64,000 nucleotides of DNA from Streptomyces sp. NBC_00513. GTDB taxonomy: Bacteria; Actinomycetota; Actinomycetes; Streptomycetales; Streptomycetaceae. The stretch lies in NCBI RefSeq assembly GCF_041431415.1, contig NZ_CP107845.1, positions 7,130,001-7,194,000 on the forward strand. The letters run 5' to 3'. This document shows, piece by piece, positions 52,810 through 62,121 of this stretch. The number at the start of each line of letters is the position of its first letter. Within the stretch, counting starts at the first letter, position 1. The notes under the pieces were generated by a model, which was given only the letters and a program-made list of their open reading frames with translations, was not told where the DNA came from and did no database searches. The position numbers were made by a program, and so were the translations under genes.

Positions 52810-53012
52810 GGAGGGAGTTCCCTTCTCCGGCGGTCGATCTCTCTGCGCCGGCGTGTACCCCACCCCGCGTCGATCACACGGGCCCGTGGCCCCGCGTGAT
52901 CGACGCGCTCGCGGACCTGGACTCCAGGGCGCGGACGGAGCGGCCCGGCCGACTTCCGTCGGACCGTCCCGGGTCGCCCCGACGGTGGCCGCGACGCAGG
53001 ATGGGGACCGTG

Positions 53013-53417
53013 ATGACGGTTCTGGTGGTCGGTGTGCCCGAAGGCGAGGAACTGGAACGGCTGCGGTCGCGCATCCAGAGCAACCCGCACTTCCAGGTCA
53101 TCTCCCACGCCCGAGAGGCGGCCGTCGCCCTCGCCCACGCCCGGGTCCTGCTCCCCGACATCACCGTCCTGGCCCTGTCCGGCGGCCTCACCGCCGACCC
53201 GGCGGCGCTGGAGGTCTTCCGCGGGGTGCGCGCCCTGGATCCGCCGAGCGGGGTCGTCCTGCGGACCGGTGCCGACACCCTCGTCGCCGAACTGGACGGT
53301 GTGGCCGCCGAAGGGTCCGTACACGTCGTCCGAGAGGGCGACGCCGACGGCCTGATGCGGGCCCTGCGCACCATCGGGCTGCGCCGCGCGAGCTGCGACC
53401 CGGACGAGATGCCCTGA
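53013..53417 (+). CDS. Response-regulator receiver-like protein
   Basis: A 134-residue single domain resembling a REC fold without an output domain: TVLVVGVPEGEELERLRSRI first strand and helix, AREAAVALAHARVLLPDITVLALSGG for the middle, then GVVLRTGAD and HVVREGDADGLMRALR. The phospho-acceptor aspartate falls in PDITVLAL and is not certain; the acidic pocket at strand 1 is absent (VGVPEG). ATG 53013 follows GGGGACCGTG; ATG 53001 is also possible. Probably a stand-alone or degenerate receiver. Confidence 0.6.
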   Translation: MTVLVVGVPEGEELERLRSRIQSNPHFQVISHAREAAVALAHARVLLPDITVLALSGGLTADPAALEVFRGVRALDPPSGVVLRTGADTLVAELDGVAAEGSVHVVREGDADGLMRALRTIGLRRASCDPDEMP

Positions 53418-53479
53418 CCGGCCCGCCGGCCCGCCCGCCCGCGCCGCCCGTCGCCCGCGTCGCCCGCCGCCCGCGCCGG

Positions 53480-54367
53480 CTATGCCGCCTCGGGCGGACC
53501 GGCCGGGTCGGCGAAGCGTCGAAGGAACGCCAGCGCCGTGTCGGCGACCTCGCGCCAGCCGTGGTCGATGGTGAGGGCGTGACCCCGGTCGGGGATCTCC
53601 GCGATCTCCGTCACCGCGTGCTCGTTGCGCGCCTGCTTCTTGTACGAGGCGTTCGCGATGGCCCAGGGCACGGTGTGGTCCTTCTCGCCCGAGAGGACCA
53701 GCAGCTGTCCCCGATCGGCGCCGGTGGTCTCCACCTTCACCTCCGTCCACGGGTTGAGGTTGGCCGTGGCCGCCTGGAACAGCGGTTCACCGGACGCCGG
53801 CACCGCGAAGCGCGCGTACAGCTCGCGGGCCTCCTCCTCGGGCACCGCGTTGGCGAACGAGTACCGGAACTGGTCGTACGTCAACGGCACCGCCCGGTGG
53901 TGGTTCGCCGGGTTGCCCAGTACCGCGCTCGCGGCCCGCAGGGACGACAAGGGAAGCGGCAGCACCCCGCGGAAGGGCGCGGGGTCGATGGCGACCGTGG
54001 CCCGGGACAGTCCCCGGCCGGCGATGATCTGGCCGATCAGTCCGCCGAAGGAGTGCCCGACCACGGCGGGCGTGCGGTCCAGGGCGCGGACGAGGCGGCA
54101 GAAGTGGTCGGCCACCTGCCCGACGCTCTTGCCCGCGAAGACCTCCGGGTGCTCCCGGGCCTCCTCGACGGTCTCCGGATCGTCCGGCCATCCGGGGGCC
54201 ACGGCGACGTAACCGGCCTCCTCGAAGACGGTGGCCCACCGGTCCCAACTGGTGGGCAGCAGCCACAGGCCGTGGATGAAGACGACCGGGATCCGGCCCG
54301 AGGCGTTGGCCCGTTCGACCTGGGCGAGGTCCCGGGCGTACGAGACGCCGGGTGCGTGGGGTGACAT
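53480..54367 (-). CDS. Alpha/beta hydrolase
   Basis: A 295-residue cytoplasmic alpha/beta hydrolase. IPVVFIHGLWLLPTSWDRW contains the HG oxyanion motif; the nucleophile is the serine in GHSFGGLIGQ near residue 108; the acid is in SGEKDHTVPW and the histidine in IPDRGHALTID. AGGAG lies 5 bases before the ATG at 54367. Divergent from the first LAL regulator; the GTGCAC pair at 54536-54562 lies between them. Substrate unknown. Confidence 0.87.
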   Translation of the reverse strand: MSPHAPGVSYARDLAQVERANASGRIPVVFIHGLWLLPTSWDRWATVFEEAGYVAVAPGWPDDPETVEEAREHPEVFAGKSVGQVADHFCRLVRALDRTPAVVGHSFGGLIGQIIAGRGLSRATVAIDPAPFRGVLPLPLSSLRAASAVLGNPANHHRAVPLTYDQFRYSFANAVPEEEARELYARFAVPASGEPLFQAATANLNPWTEVKVETTGADRGQLLVLSGEKDHTVPWAIANASYKKQARNEHAVTEIAEIPDRGHALTIDHGWREVADTALAFLRRFADPAGPPEAA

Positions 54368-54535
54368 GGACTCTCCTGGATCTGGCTCCGGCTCCGGGGC
54401 GGAACGCGGGCTCGGCGGACGTGCTCGATGACGGCGGCCCCCGTTCGCTCGGAAGGAGGCGGCAGGGCGCGCACCCCTGCGCGCAGGGGCACGGCGGCAC
54501 GCTAGGGGCCGCGGGAGGGGCGTTGTCGCCGCTGA

Positions 54536-54562
54536 GTGCACACCCCTTGCGCCACGGTGCAC
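54536..54562. promoter_or_regulatory. Spaced GTGCAC pair upstream of the first LAL gene
   Basis: GTGCAC occurs at 54536-54541 and 54557-54562, exactly 21 bases (two helical turns) apart. The second copy ends 169 bases before the LAL start. A matching pair lies upstream of the paralogous LAL gene. Confidence 0.5.
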
Positions 54563-54731
54563 GAAAGGCCCGCCGCGGCGGCCCGATACGCGCCGGCCCG
54601 CCCCTCCACCTGCGGTTTCGGATTTCCGCCCGTGATCGGGGGCTGGTCTACTGTGCGCTCGGTGAGGTGGCGTGCGCCGTGGTGGGGGCCGCCGGCGGGA
54701 CGACGGGAAGCACGTGAGGATCGGAGCCGAC

Positions 54732-57626
54732 ATGGAGAGCGAGAGCGGCGCGCGCCCCGGGGAATCGGCTCCGGATCGGGCGGGACGCGGCCCGGAGCGC
54801 GAACTCCTGGCCCCGGCACTGGACGCCGTGCGTTCGACGGGAGCGGCGTTCCTGTTGCGCGGCGATCCCGGGATGGGGAAGACCGCGCTCCTCGACTGGG
54901 CCGAGGAGCGGGCCGGCCTCGCCGGCCTGCGCGTGCTGCGCATGGCGGGGGCCGAGGCCGAATCGGCCCTCCCGTTCGCGGCCCTGCACCAGGTGCTGTG
55001 GCCGCTGCTCGACACAGCCCACGGCCTCCCGGACGGTCAACGCCACCTGCTGGAAGCGGCCTTGGGGGTACGCGCGGACGAGGCGCCCGCGGCGGGGGAG
55101 GTGGCCGGGGCGGCGCTCGCGCTGTTGGCCCGGGCCGCCGCCCGCAGGCCGATCGTCCTGCTCCTCGACGGCCTGCAGTGGGCGGACCCGTCCAGCGCCG
55201 CCGCGTTCCGGTTCATCGGGTCACGGGCGGCCGGCCTCCCGCTCGTCGTCATCGGCGCCACCCGCCACGAGGGCCGTTACGCCGCAGGGGAGGTCGGCCG
55301 GCCGATCGATCTCGAACCACTGGACGACGCACGCGCCGGCGACCTGCTGCGCGGGCTGCACCCCCACCTCGCCGAGTGGGCGCGCCGCCGTGTCCTGCGC
55401 GCCGCGGGCGGCAACCCCCTCGCCCTGCGGGAACTGCCCGCGGAGTTGGAACGCGCCGCCCCGGACCGGCTCGCCCTCCACGTCGATCCGGAGACCGGGG
55501 AACTGCTCGGCGAACTGCCGCTGGGCGAACGTCTCGGCGGACTGTACGAGGACCGGCTGCGCGCCCTCCCCGAGGACGCCCGCCACCTCCTGCTGCGCGC
55601 GGCACTCGGCGGTCCGGCGACGCCCGGCGCGGCCACGAGGGAGAGCATCGCGGCCCGGGCGGCCGACGGCGCCCGCACGGCCGACGCCGCGCACACGTCC
55701 CTCGGGGCGCGGGCGGCCGGCACCCGGCGGCGGATCGAGGACTCCGGACTGGCGCGTGTCGACCCGAGGACGGGCCGCGTGCGCTTCCACCACCCCCTGG
55801 TGCGCGCCGGACTCGTCCACACCGCCTCGTCCGCGGAGCGCCGCGCCGCCCACCGCGGCCTCGCCGAAGCCCTGCCCCCGCACAGTCCGCAACGGCTCGC
55901 ACACCTCGCGGCGGCCGCCATCGGCCCCGACGACGCCCTGGCCGCCCTGCTGTACGCGGCGGCGCAGACCATGGCGGAGCGCGGCGGCGAGGCGGAGGGG
56001 GCGAGCGTCATGGCGCGCGCCGCCGGACTCACCGCCGACCCGGAGGCCAGGGCCGCACGCCTCGTCGCCGCCGCGGCCCTGGCCGCACGGGGCGGCCGAC
56101 TGAGGTTCGCGGACCGGCTGCTCGCCGAGGCCGAGAACGAGGCCCGCCCCCGCACACCGCGCCCGGCGGCCCTGTACGCCCTGGCGGTCGCCTACGTGCG
56201 GCTCCACCTCGACGGGGATCCGACCCCCGCGCTCCAAGGGCTGCCCGCCGTGCTGGACGCCGCCGCCCCCTTCCGCGACGCGGAGCAGCGCGCGGCCCTG
56301 CTCGAACCGGCGCTCTTCGTCCTCGTCATCGTCGCCTCGCACACCGGCGACGACCGGGCCCGGGCCGCCCTGGACCGCCATGTCGGGCAGGCCTCGGAAC
56401 TGACCGCGCTGTGCCATCAGGCGTGGGCCGATCCGCCGCGCACGGCCCGGGAGGTGCCCGCCCGGCTGCGGGCCGCCGCCGCGTCACAGGCGGACGGGCC
56501 GGCGGACCCCCTCGCCGCCCGGCTGCTCCTGTGGACCGCGATGGCGGTCGACACCGTCGCGGACCATGCCGCGCTGTGGGACCGCCTGTCGTCCCGGAGC
56601 ACCTATGTGACCCAGGCGTTCATCGAACTCGCCCGCACCCACGACCACTTCCTCCACGGCCGGTGGGACGAGGCCCTCGCCCTCGCCCGTCGGGGCGCCG
56701 CCGCCTCGGCCGCCCACGGCTACGGCTACAACGAGATGATGTTCCTCCTCCACCACGGCCAGGTCCTCGCCGGGCGCGGCGACACCGCCGGCCTGGAGGC
56801 GATCACGCGGCTCCTGACGCCCTGGGCGGCCGACCGGCACCTTCGGCTGGTCACGGGCCGGCTGCTCGGCCTGAGGGCGCTGTGCGCCCTGGGGCACGGT
56901 CACGCCGGGGAGGCCTGGCACCACGTACGGTCCCTCACCCCGCCGGGAGTTCCGCTGCCGCGCCTGCCCTGGATCCAGCTGACCCTGCTGGACTTCGCCC
57001 AGGCCGCCGTGGAAACCGGCCACCGGGTCGAGGCGCAGGCCCACCTGCACGCCGTGCGCGAGGCCGGGATCGCGGCCGTCTCCCCCCACCACGCCTTCCT
57101 CGTGGCCGCGGCCGAGGCTTTGGCGGCGGCCGACGACGCGGCCGAGGACCGGTACACGGCCGCCTACGCCCTGCCCGGAGCCGAGCAATGGCCCTTCGAA
57201 CTGGCCCGACTCCACCTGGCCCACGGCGCCTGCCTGCGACGCCGTTCCCGCCGCCGGGAGGCCGCCGCCCGGCTGACGGCCGCACACGCCGTCTTCGAGC
57301 GGCTGCGGGCGGCGCCCTGGGCCGGGCAGGCCGCCCGGGAACTCGCCGCCGCCCGAGGACCGGGCCCGGAGGCGGCGGCAGCCGAACGTCCCGCCGGCGA
57401 ACTCCGGCACCCGCTCTCCGCACAGGAGTCGAGAATCGCCGAGCTGGCCGCCGAGGGGCTGACCAACCGAGAGATCGGCGCACGTCTGAGGCTGTCCCCC
57501 CGCACCGTCGGCGCACACCTCTACAAGATCTTTCCCAAGCTGGGCATCACCACCCGGGGCGGGATGGCCCGCGCCCTGCGGGAGGCGGGGACGGATGACG
57601 CCCACCGGCGCGCCTGCGACGCCTAG
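54732..57626 (+). CDS. LuxR-family regulator, large ATP-binding type (LAL)
   Basis: A 964-residue LAL (MalT-like) regulator. The N-terminal AAA domain has Walker A FLLRGDPGMGKTALLDWAEE near residues 37-55 and Walker B-like IVLLLDGLQWADPSSAAAF near 140-158. A long helical tetratricopeptide-like region follows, including CHQAWADPPRTAREVPARL. The last 60 residues are a LuxR HTH (LSAQESRIAELAAEGLTNREIGARLRLSPRTVGAHLYKIFPKLGITTRGG, quoted in blocks). CGGAG precedes ATG 54732. It has a close paralogue at 59024. Target unknown. Confidence 0.9.
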   Translation: MESESGARPGESAPDRAGRGPERELLAPALDAVRSTGAAFLLRGDPGMGKTALLDWAEERAGLAGLRVLRMAGAEAESALPFAALHQVLWPLLDTAHGLPDGQRHLLEAALGVRADEAPAAGEVAGAALALLARAAARRPIVLLLDGLQWADPSSAAAFRFIGSRAAGLPLVVIGATRHEGRYAAGEVGRPIDLEPLDDARAGDLLRGLHPHLAEWARRRVLRAAGGNPLALRELPAELERAAPDRLALHVDPETGELLGELPLGERLGGLYEDRLRALPEDARHLLLRAALGGPATPGAATRESIAARAADGARTADAAHTSLGARAAGTRRRIEDSGLARVDPRTGRVRFHHPLVRAGLVHTASSAERRAAHRGLAEALPPHSPQRLAHLAAAAIGPDDALAALLYAAAQTMAERGGEAEGASVMARAAGLTADPEARAARLVAAAALAARGGRLRFADRLLAEAENEARPRTPRPAALYALAVAYVRLHLDGDPTPALQGLPAVLDAAAPFRDAEQRAALLEPALFVLVIVASHTGDDRARAALDRHVGQASELTALCHQAWADPPRTAREVPARLRAAAASQADGPADPLAARLLLWTAMAVDTVADHAALWDRLSSRSTYVTQAFIELARTHDHFLHGRWDEALALARRGAAASAAHGYGYNEMMFLLHHGQVLAGRGDTAGLEAITRLLTPWAADRHLRLVTGRLLGLRALCALGHGHAGEAWHHVRSLTPPGVPLPRLPWIQLTLLDFAQAAVETGHRVEAQAHLHAVREAGIAAVSPHHAFLVAAAEALAAADDAAEDRYTAAYALPGAEQWPFELARLHLAHGACLRRRSRRREAAARLTAAHAVFERLRAAPWAGQAARELAAARGPGPEAAAAERPAGELRHPLSAQESRIAELAAEGLTNREIGARLRLSPRTVGAHLYKIFPKLGITTRGGMARALREAGTDDAHRRACDA

Positions 57627-57760
57627 TGCCGTGGCCTGTTCGGACCCTCGTCTTCGTCGACACCGCGGCGGACGGTCCCCCGTACGGGCGGCTCCACGGG
57701 CGCCCGCCGCCGGACGGACTGAGAATCAGTGCGGGAACACGCGACAGGAGCCGACCAAGG

Positions 57761-58753
57761 ATGCCGAACACCGCCGGTCGCCCGAAGCGGGCGCGCAACG
57801 TCCTGTCAGGCGTGCTGGTCCTCGCCGGGGTCGTCGTGACCGGGTGCGGCGGCGAGGGCCGCGACGCCGGGCAGGGACCCGGAGGAGGGCCTCGCCCCCA
57901 GGTGGCGCGCTCCGGCAGGGTCACCGTCGTCTACGAGACCAAGTCGGTCAAACCGGAGGACCGGCAGGCCGTGGCGCTGATCCGGAAGTCCCGTGTGCTG
58001 GAGCGGTCGGCCGACTGGGTGAACAGGGCTCTGGCCCTCCCGCACGACATGGTCGTGAAGGTCACCGCCGACGTGCCGCCCGGCGTCACCGACGCCGTCA
58101 CCCAACCCGACGGCAGGACGATCTTCGTCCCGCCGTCGTTCCTGACGACCATCGAGAAGGCCCTCGCCGATGTCGTGAAGACCGTCGAACGGCCGGCCCC
58201 GTTCCCCGCGTCCGAGTACAACACGGACGATCTGACCGTGCTGTCAACCGAGTTCATCTTCGGCCACGAGATGGGCCACGCCCTGCAACGCCAGCTCCTC
58301 CTGGCCAACCTCGGCCTCGAAGAGGACGCGGCTGACGGCTTCGCGTCCTTCTACACCGTCAACGAGGTCGGGCCGGGCCCGTCGCTGGCCGCCGCGGTCC
58401 TCTTCGACGAGCTCGCCCGCAAGGAAGGCCGGCCGACCCTGGAAGGCCTGGCGAGCGACCATCCCGTCACCCAGCAGCGGGCCTTCAACTTCCTGTGCTA
58501 CCTGGAGGGCAGCGACCCGAAGAAGTACCGGACGTCCCTGGTCGACAGCGGCTACCTCCCCAAAACCCGCGCCCCCCTCTGCCCACAGGCGTGGGCGATG
58601 CTGGACTACGGCTGGTGGACCCAGCTCCAACCCCACTTCAGCGTGGCGTTCAGGGCCCGGGGCGATGAGGAGCAGAAGAAGGCGCACGCGCGGCTGATCG
58701 CGGAGACGCAGGCCCTGGCGCGGCGCATCGACGAGATCCGCGGCAGTCAATGA
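57761..58753 (+). CDS. DUF4344-type metallopeptidase lipoprotein
   Basis: A 330-residue secreted lipoprotein: basic N-terminus, hydrophobic VLSGVLVLAGVVVTG, lipobox cysteine C29. The catalytic zinc motif is HEMGHALQRQ at 169-173, with EEDAADGFASFYTV about 20 residues on supplying the third ligand, as in DUF4344 putative metallopeptidases. AGGAGCCGACCAAGG precedes the ATG. It lies between the two LAL regulators, on the same strand as the first, and is probably under their control. Confidence 0.85.
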   Translation: MPNTAGRPKRARNVLSGVLVLAGVVVTGCGGEGRDAGQGPGGGPRPQVARSGRVTVVYETKSVKPEDRQAVALIRKSRVLERSADWVNRALALPHDMVVKVTADVPPGVTDAVTQPDGRTIFVPPSFLTTIEKALADVVKTVERPAPFPASEYNTDDLTVLSTEFIFGHEMGHALQRQLLLANLGLEEDAADGFASFYTVNEVGPGPSLAAAVLFDELARKEGRPTLEGLASDHPVTQQRAFNFLCYLEGSDPKKYRTSLVDSGYLPKTRAPLCPQAWAMLDYGWWTQLQPHFSVAFRARGDEEQKKAHARLIAETQALARRIDEIRGSQ

Positions 58754-59023
58754 GCCCGTGCGGGTTCTGGTCTCAGGGGTCGGCACGGAGTCTGCCGCGG
58801 TAGCCGCGGAGGCGGGCATCGCGAGCACGGCCAACGGCCGGGTTCGGGGCCTGCCGGGCCCGCTTCGTGGCGCGCGGATGCGGGCCGTGACCGCTTCGAA
58901 GGCGGGTGCGTCGCCGGCCTGCCCGCGGTGACGGTCGGGGCCAGGGGCCGTGTACGGTCGTCGGCGGCCGGGCGGACCTGGTGCTCGGGCCGCCGGGTGG
59001 TGGGGCGCGCGCGGGGCATCCGC

Positions 59024-61798
59024 TCAGGCGTCCGCCAGCGCCCGGGCCACCGCGGCCCGCGAGGTGATCCCGAGCTTGGGAAAGACCTTGTAGAGATGGC
59101 CGGCGACGGTACGCGGGGACAGCCGCAGCGCCGCGCCGATCTCCTTGTTCGTCAGCCCGGTGGCCACCAGACGCGCGATGCGCAGCTCCTGGGGCGTGAG
59201 CGGCTCACGGCCGGCCGGCCCGCCGTCCACCGACCGTCCCGCCGCACGGAGTTCCTCCCGGCACTGCTCGGCCCACGGATCGGCCCGCAGCTCCAGGAAG
59301 GAGTGGTACGCCGTACGCAACACCTCCTCGGCCTCGTCCCGCCGACCCCGCCGCCGCAGCCGGGAACCGTGGGCCAGCCGCAGCCGCGCCAGTTCGAAGA
59401 CCCACCGGTCGGCGCCCGGTACCGCGTACGCGGCGGCGTACCGTGCGTCGGCCTCCTCGACGTCGTCCTCCTCCGAGCCGACCGTCAGGGCGTCCGCCGC
59501 CGCGAGCAGGAAGGCGTGGTGTTCGGAGATCTCGTCGATCCGGGCCTCACGCGCGGCGGCCACGTGGGCCACGGCCTCCGCCTGCCTCCCGCATCGCACG
59601 GCCGCCAGGACGAAGTCGAAGAAGGGCAGGTGGAACCAGGGCAACCCGAGGGGCAGTTCACCCGGGGCCATCAACCGGCGCAGCCTGCCGTACGCCTCCT
59701 CGTACCGCCCGTGCGCCAGCGCGGCCAGCGCACCCAGATGGCTCAGGTGGTCCGTGACGAAACGCATCCCGGCCCTCTTCGCGGCGGGCTCGATCCGGGC
59801 CCGGCTCTCGCGCAGCCCCGCCTCGTCGCCCCTTCCCGCCAGGAAGTGGGCGTGGTAGTGACGGAACAGCAACGCGTTGCAGTGGTAGCCGAGTTCCTCC
59901 GCGGCGTCCGCCTCCCGCAGACAGTCCTCCGCGGTGTCCCAGCGGCCGCGCAGGAAATGCCGATAGCACTTCGCCTTCGCGACGGAACCCTGGGTGGCGA
60001 ACCCGTGCTGCCCCGCGAAGAGCCGCCACAGGCCGGAGTCCGCGCCGTCCACCGCGCAGGCGGTCCAGAGCAGCAGCCAGGAGTGCCCCGCCTCCTGTCC
60101 TGACGCCATGCGCTCGGACATCGCCCGCAGCTCGCTCTCCACGCCGTGCGCGGTGCGGGGCGGATCGGCCCAGGCGCGGTGGCACAGGCGGGCGGCCGGG
60201 GAGACCTGCCCCAGGTGTGCCTCCAGGGCCCGCCGCCCCCGGGGATCGCCGGTGTACGCCGTGGCGAGCAACAGTTTGAAGAAGGCCTGTTCCACCAGGT
60301 CGCCGAACGGTTCCCCGCCGGAGGCGGCCAGACCGGCGAGAGCCTGCGGCAACAGCGTGAACGAGGAGTCGAAGTCCACGTGGTGGCTCTGGTCCACGTA
60401 CACGACCGCGTACGCGAACAAGGGGGCGATGTCCGCCGGTACCGGACCCCGCTTGAGTTCGTCGACCAGCCGAGCCGTGTAGGGCAGCCGTCCGCCGCGC
60501 GCCGACATCACCGCGGCCAGCGTCAGGCGCCTCGCCCGACTGTCGGGGTCGGTGCTGTGCGCCGCCGCGCGGTCCAGGAGCAGCGCCCCCTCCGCGTCGC
60601 CCCCGCGGAGCGCGAGCCGTGATCCGGCCTCCTGGAGCCGCGCGGCGAGCGGCTCGCCGGGGGCCTCGGCGGCGGAGGCCTCGTGCAGGAGGCGCCGTAC
60701 GTCCCCCTCGGGCAGGTCCTCCGCCAGGGCCCGGTGGGCGGCCCGCCGCTCCGTCTCCGAAGCCGAGGCGATCACCGCGCTGCGGACCAGCGGATGCCGG
60801 AACGCCAGTCTCCCGGCGTGGTCCAGCCGGGCCAGACCGCTCGCCTCGATCCGGTCGAGCACCTGCTCCGCCCGGTCCCCGCCGGCCGCCCGCCACCACG
60901 TGCCCCCCTGTCCGGCGGACCCGTCGCCGCCCAGGGCGGCCGCCAGCAGCACCCTTGTCGTCTCCGCGGACAGCGACTCCAGGCGCTGCGCGAACAGCTG
61001 CTCCAGACGCTGCCCGAGGGGCAGTCGTTCCGGCAGCGGTACGGTGCCCCGCCGGTGCTCCCGGCCCAACTGCCTCGGCAGTTCGGCCAGGGCGAGCGGA
61101 TTGCCGGCCGCCTCGTCCACGACCCGCGCGACCGTGGTGCCGGCCAGGCCCGGATGCCACTGGCGCAGCAGGGTGGCGGCGTCGTCACCCGACAGCGCGT
61201 CCACGTCCACGGGATGGGTGGACCACCCCTCCAGAGCGGAACCATCCGGGCGCGTCGTGAACACCATCACCAGCGGGAGATCGCAGATCCGGTGCCGCAG
61301 GAAGGCGAAGACGGCCCTGCTGGAGGAGTCCACACAGTGCAGGTCGTCCACCAGGATCAGCAACGGCCGGTGGCGCGCCGCCTCAGCGAGCAGCCCGAGC
61401 GCCGCCGCCCCTACCGTGAACCCTCCCGGCAGAAGGCCTTCCCGGATCCCCAGCGCACTTTCCAGGGCGGCCCGTTGGTGTTCCGGAAGTGCCCGCGAGT
61501 CGCCCGGCAGCGGTCGCAGAACCTGCCCCAGCACACCGAAGGCGGTCGCCACCTCCGCCTCCGCGCCGACGGCGCGCAGGACGGTGAACCCGGCCTCGGC
61601 GGCGCGGGCCGCCGTCCAGTCCAGCAGCGCGGTCTTGCCGATCCCCGCGTCACCCCGCAGGACGATCGCCGAACCGCCCGAACCGGACCGGGCGTTCCGC
61701 AGCGCCCGCTCCAGCAGCAGGCGTTCACGCTGCCGGCCGACGAGACGCGGTCCGTCACATCCGGTGTTCTCGGTGACCACGGTGTTCTCGGTGACCAC
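59024..61798 (-). CDS. LuxR-family regulator, large ATP-binding type (LAL), second copy
   Basis: A 924-residue LAL regulator. Walker A is IVLRGDAGIGKTALLDWTAA near residues 46-60 and the B motif LLILVDDLHCVDSSSRAVFA near 152. The middle contains CHRAWADPPRTAHGVESELRA, matching the paralogue at 54732. The LuxR HTH at the end reads LTPQELRIARLVATGLTNKEIGAALRLSPRTVAGHLYKVFPKLGITSR (quoted in blocks). GTG 61798 is chosen for the upstream GGGGGATCC; the frame continues open to 61990 without a ribosome binding site. The first 36 bases of the gene are a tandem duplication. Confidence 0.9.
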   Translation of the reverse strand: MVTENTVVTENTGCDGPRLVGRQRERLLLERALRNARSGSGGSAIVLRGDAGIGKTALLDWTAARAAEAGFTVLRAVGAEAEVATAFGVLGQVLRPLPGDSRALPEHQRAALESALGIREGLLPGGFTVGAAALGLLAEAARHRPLLILVDDLHCVDSSSRAVFAFLRHRICDLPLVMVFTTRPDGSALEGWSTHPVDVDALSGDDAATLLRQWHPGLAGTTVARVVDEAAGNPLALAELPRQLGREHRRGTVPLPERLPLGQRLEQLFAQRLESLSAETTRVLLAAALGGDGSAGQGGTWWRAAGGDRAEQVLDRIEASGLARLDHAGRLAFRHPLVRSAVIASASETERRAAHRALAEDLPEGDVRRLLHEASAAEAPGEPLAARLQEAGSRLALRGGDAEGALLLDRAAAHSTDPDSRARRLTLAAVMSARGGRLPYTARLVDELKRGPVPADIAPLFAYAVVYVDQSHHVDFDSSFTLLPQALAGLAASGGEPFGDLVEQAFFKLLLATAYTGDPRGRRALEAHLGQVSPAARLCHRAWADPPRTAHGVESELRAMSERMASGQEAGHSWLLLWTACAVDGADSGLWRLFAGQHGFATQGSVAKAKCYRHFLRGRWDTAEDCLREADAAEELGYHCNALLFRHYHAHFLAGRGDEAGLRESRARIEPAAKRAGMRFVTDHLSHLGALAALAHGRYEEAYGRLRRLMAPGELPLGLPWFHLPFFDFVLAAVRCGRQAEAVAHVAAAREARIDEISEHHAFLLAAADALTVGSEEDDVEEADARYAAAYAVPGADRWVFELARLRLAHGSRLRRRGRRDEAEEVLRTAYHSFLELRADPWAEQCREELRAAGRSVDGGPAGREPLTPQELRIARLVATGLTNKEIGAALRLSPRTVAGHLYKVFPKLGITSRAAVARALADA
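61763..61798 (-). repeat. 18-bp tandem duplication at the LAL start
   Basis: GTGGTCACCGAGAACACC is present twice in tandem, giving VVTENTVVTENT at the N-terminus. It duplicates the start codon, but only the first copy is next to the ribosome binding site. Confidence 0.9.
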
Positions 61799-62121
61799 GG
61801 ATCCCCCAGCCGGCCGGGGCGTGGGCCGTGCGTCTCGCTCACCGGAAGCGGCCGCCCCCAGCCCCTTCCGCCCCGATCCGCCCGCGCGGCGGCGACGTTC
61901 GAGTGCCACGCCATTATCCCGCACTCGTACGAGCGTCGCGACGACGTCCGATGTTGCCCCAGCCTGCACGGCTGTTGCCCCTCCCTGCACTGAACGCCCC
62001 GCGCCCTACCCATCCGTACCGTCCCGGCGCAGGCTGAGGACGAGGGCAGGCGCGTGGCGCGCGGCCCGGATTCCGGCACAGCGCCTCGGCCTCCGAGGCG
62101 GCGCACAGACCAGGGGGCCGC
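61799..62121. other. Divergent LAL/AraC regulatory region with spaced repeats
   Basis: These 323 bases separate the second LAL gene from the first AraC gene. They contain an imperfect 18-bp direct repeat, TGTTGCCCCAGCCTGCAC (61952-61969) and TGTTGCCCCTCCCTGCAC (61973-61990), 16 of 18 identical and exactly 21 bases apart. On the minus strand the ends read GTGCAG, spaced like the GTGCAC pair of the other LAL gene. Confidence 0.55.

Noticed and set aside
54536..57598. 1020-residue plus-strand frame overlapping the first LAL gene
   Set aside because: Arginine/proline/glycine-rich shadow in another frame; the LAL frame has Walker and HTH motifs.
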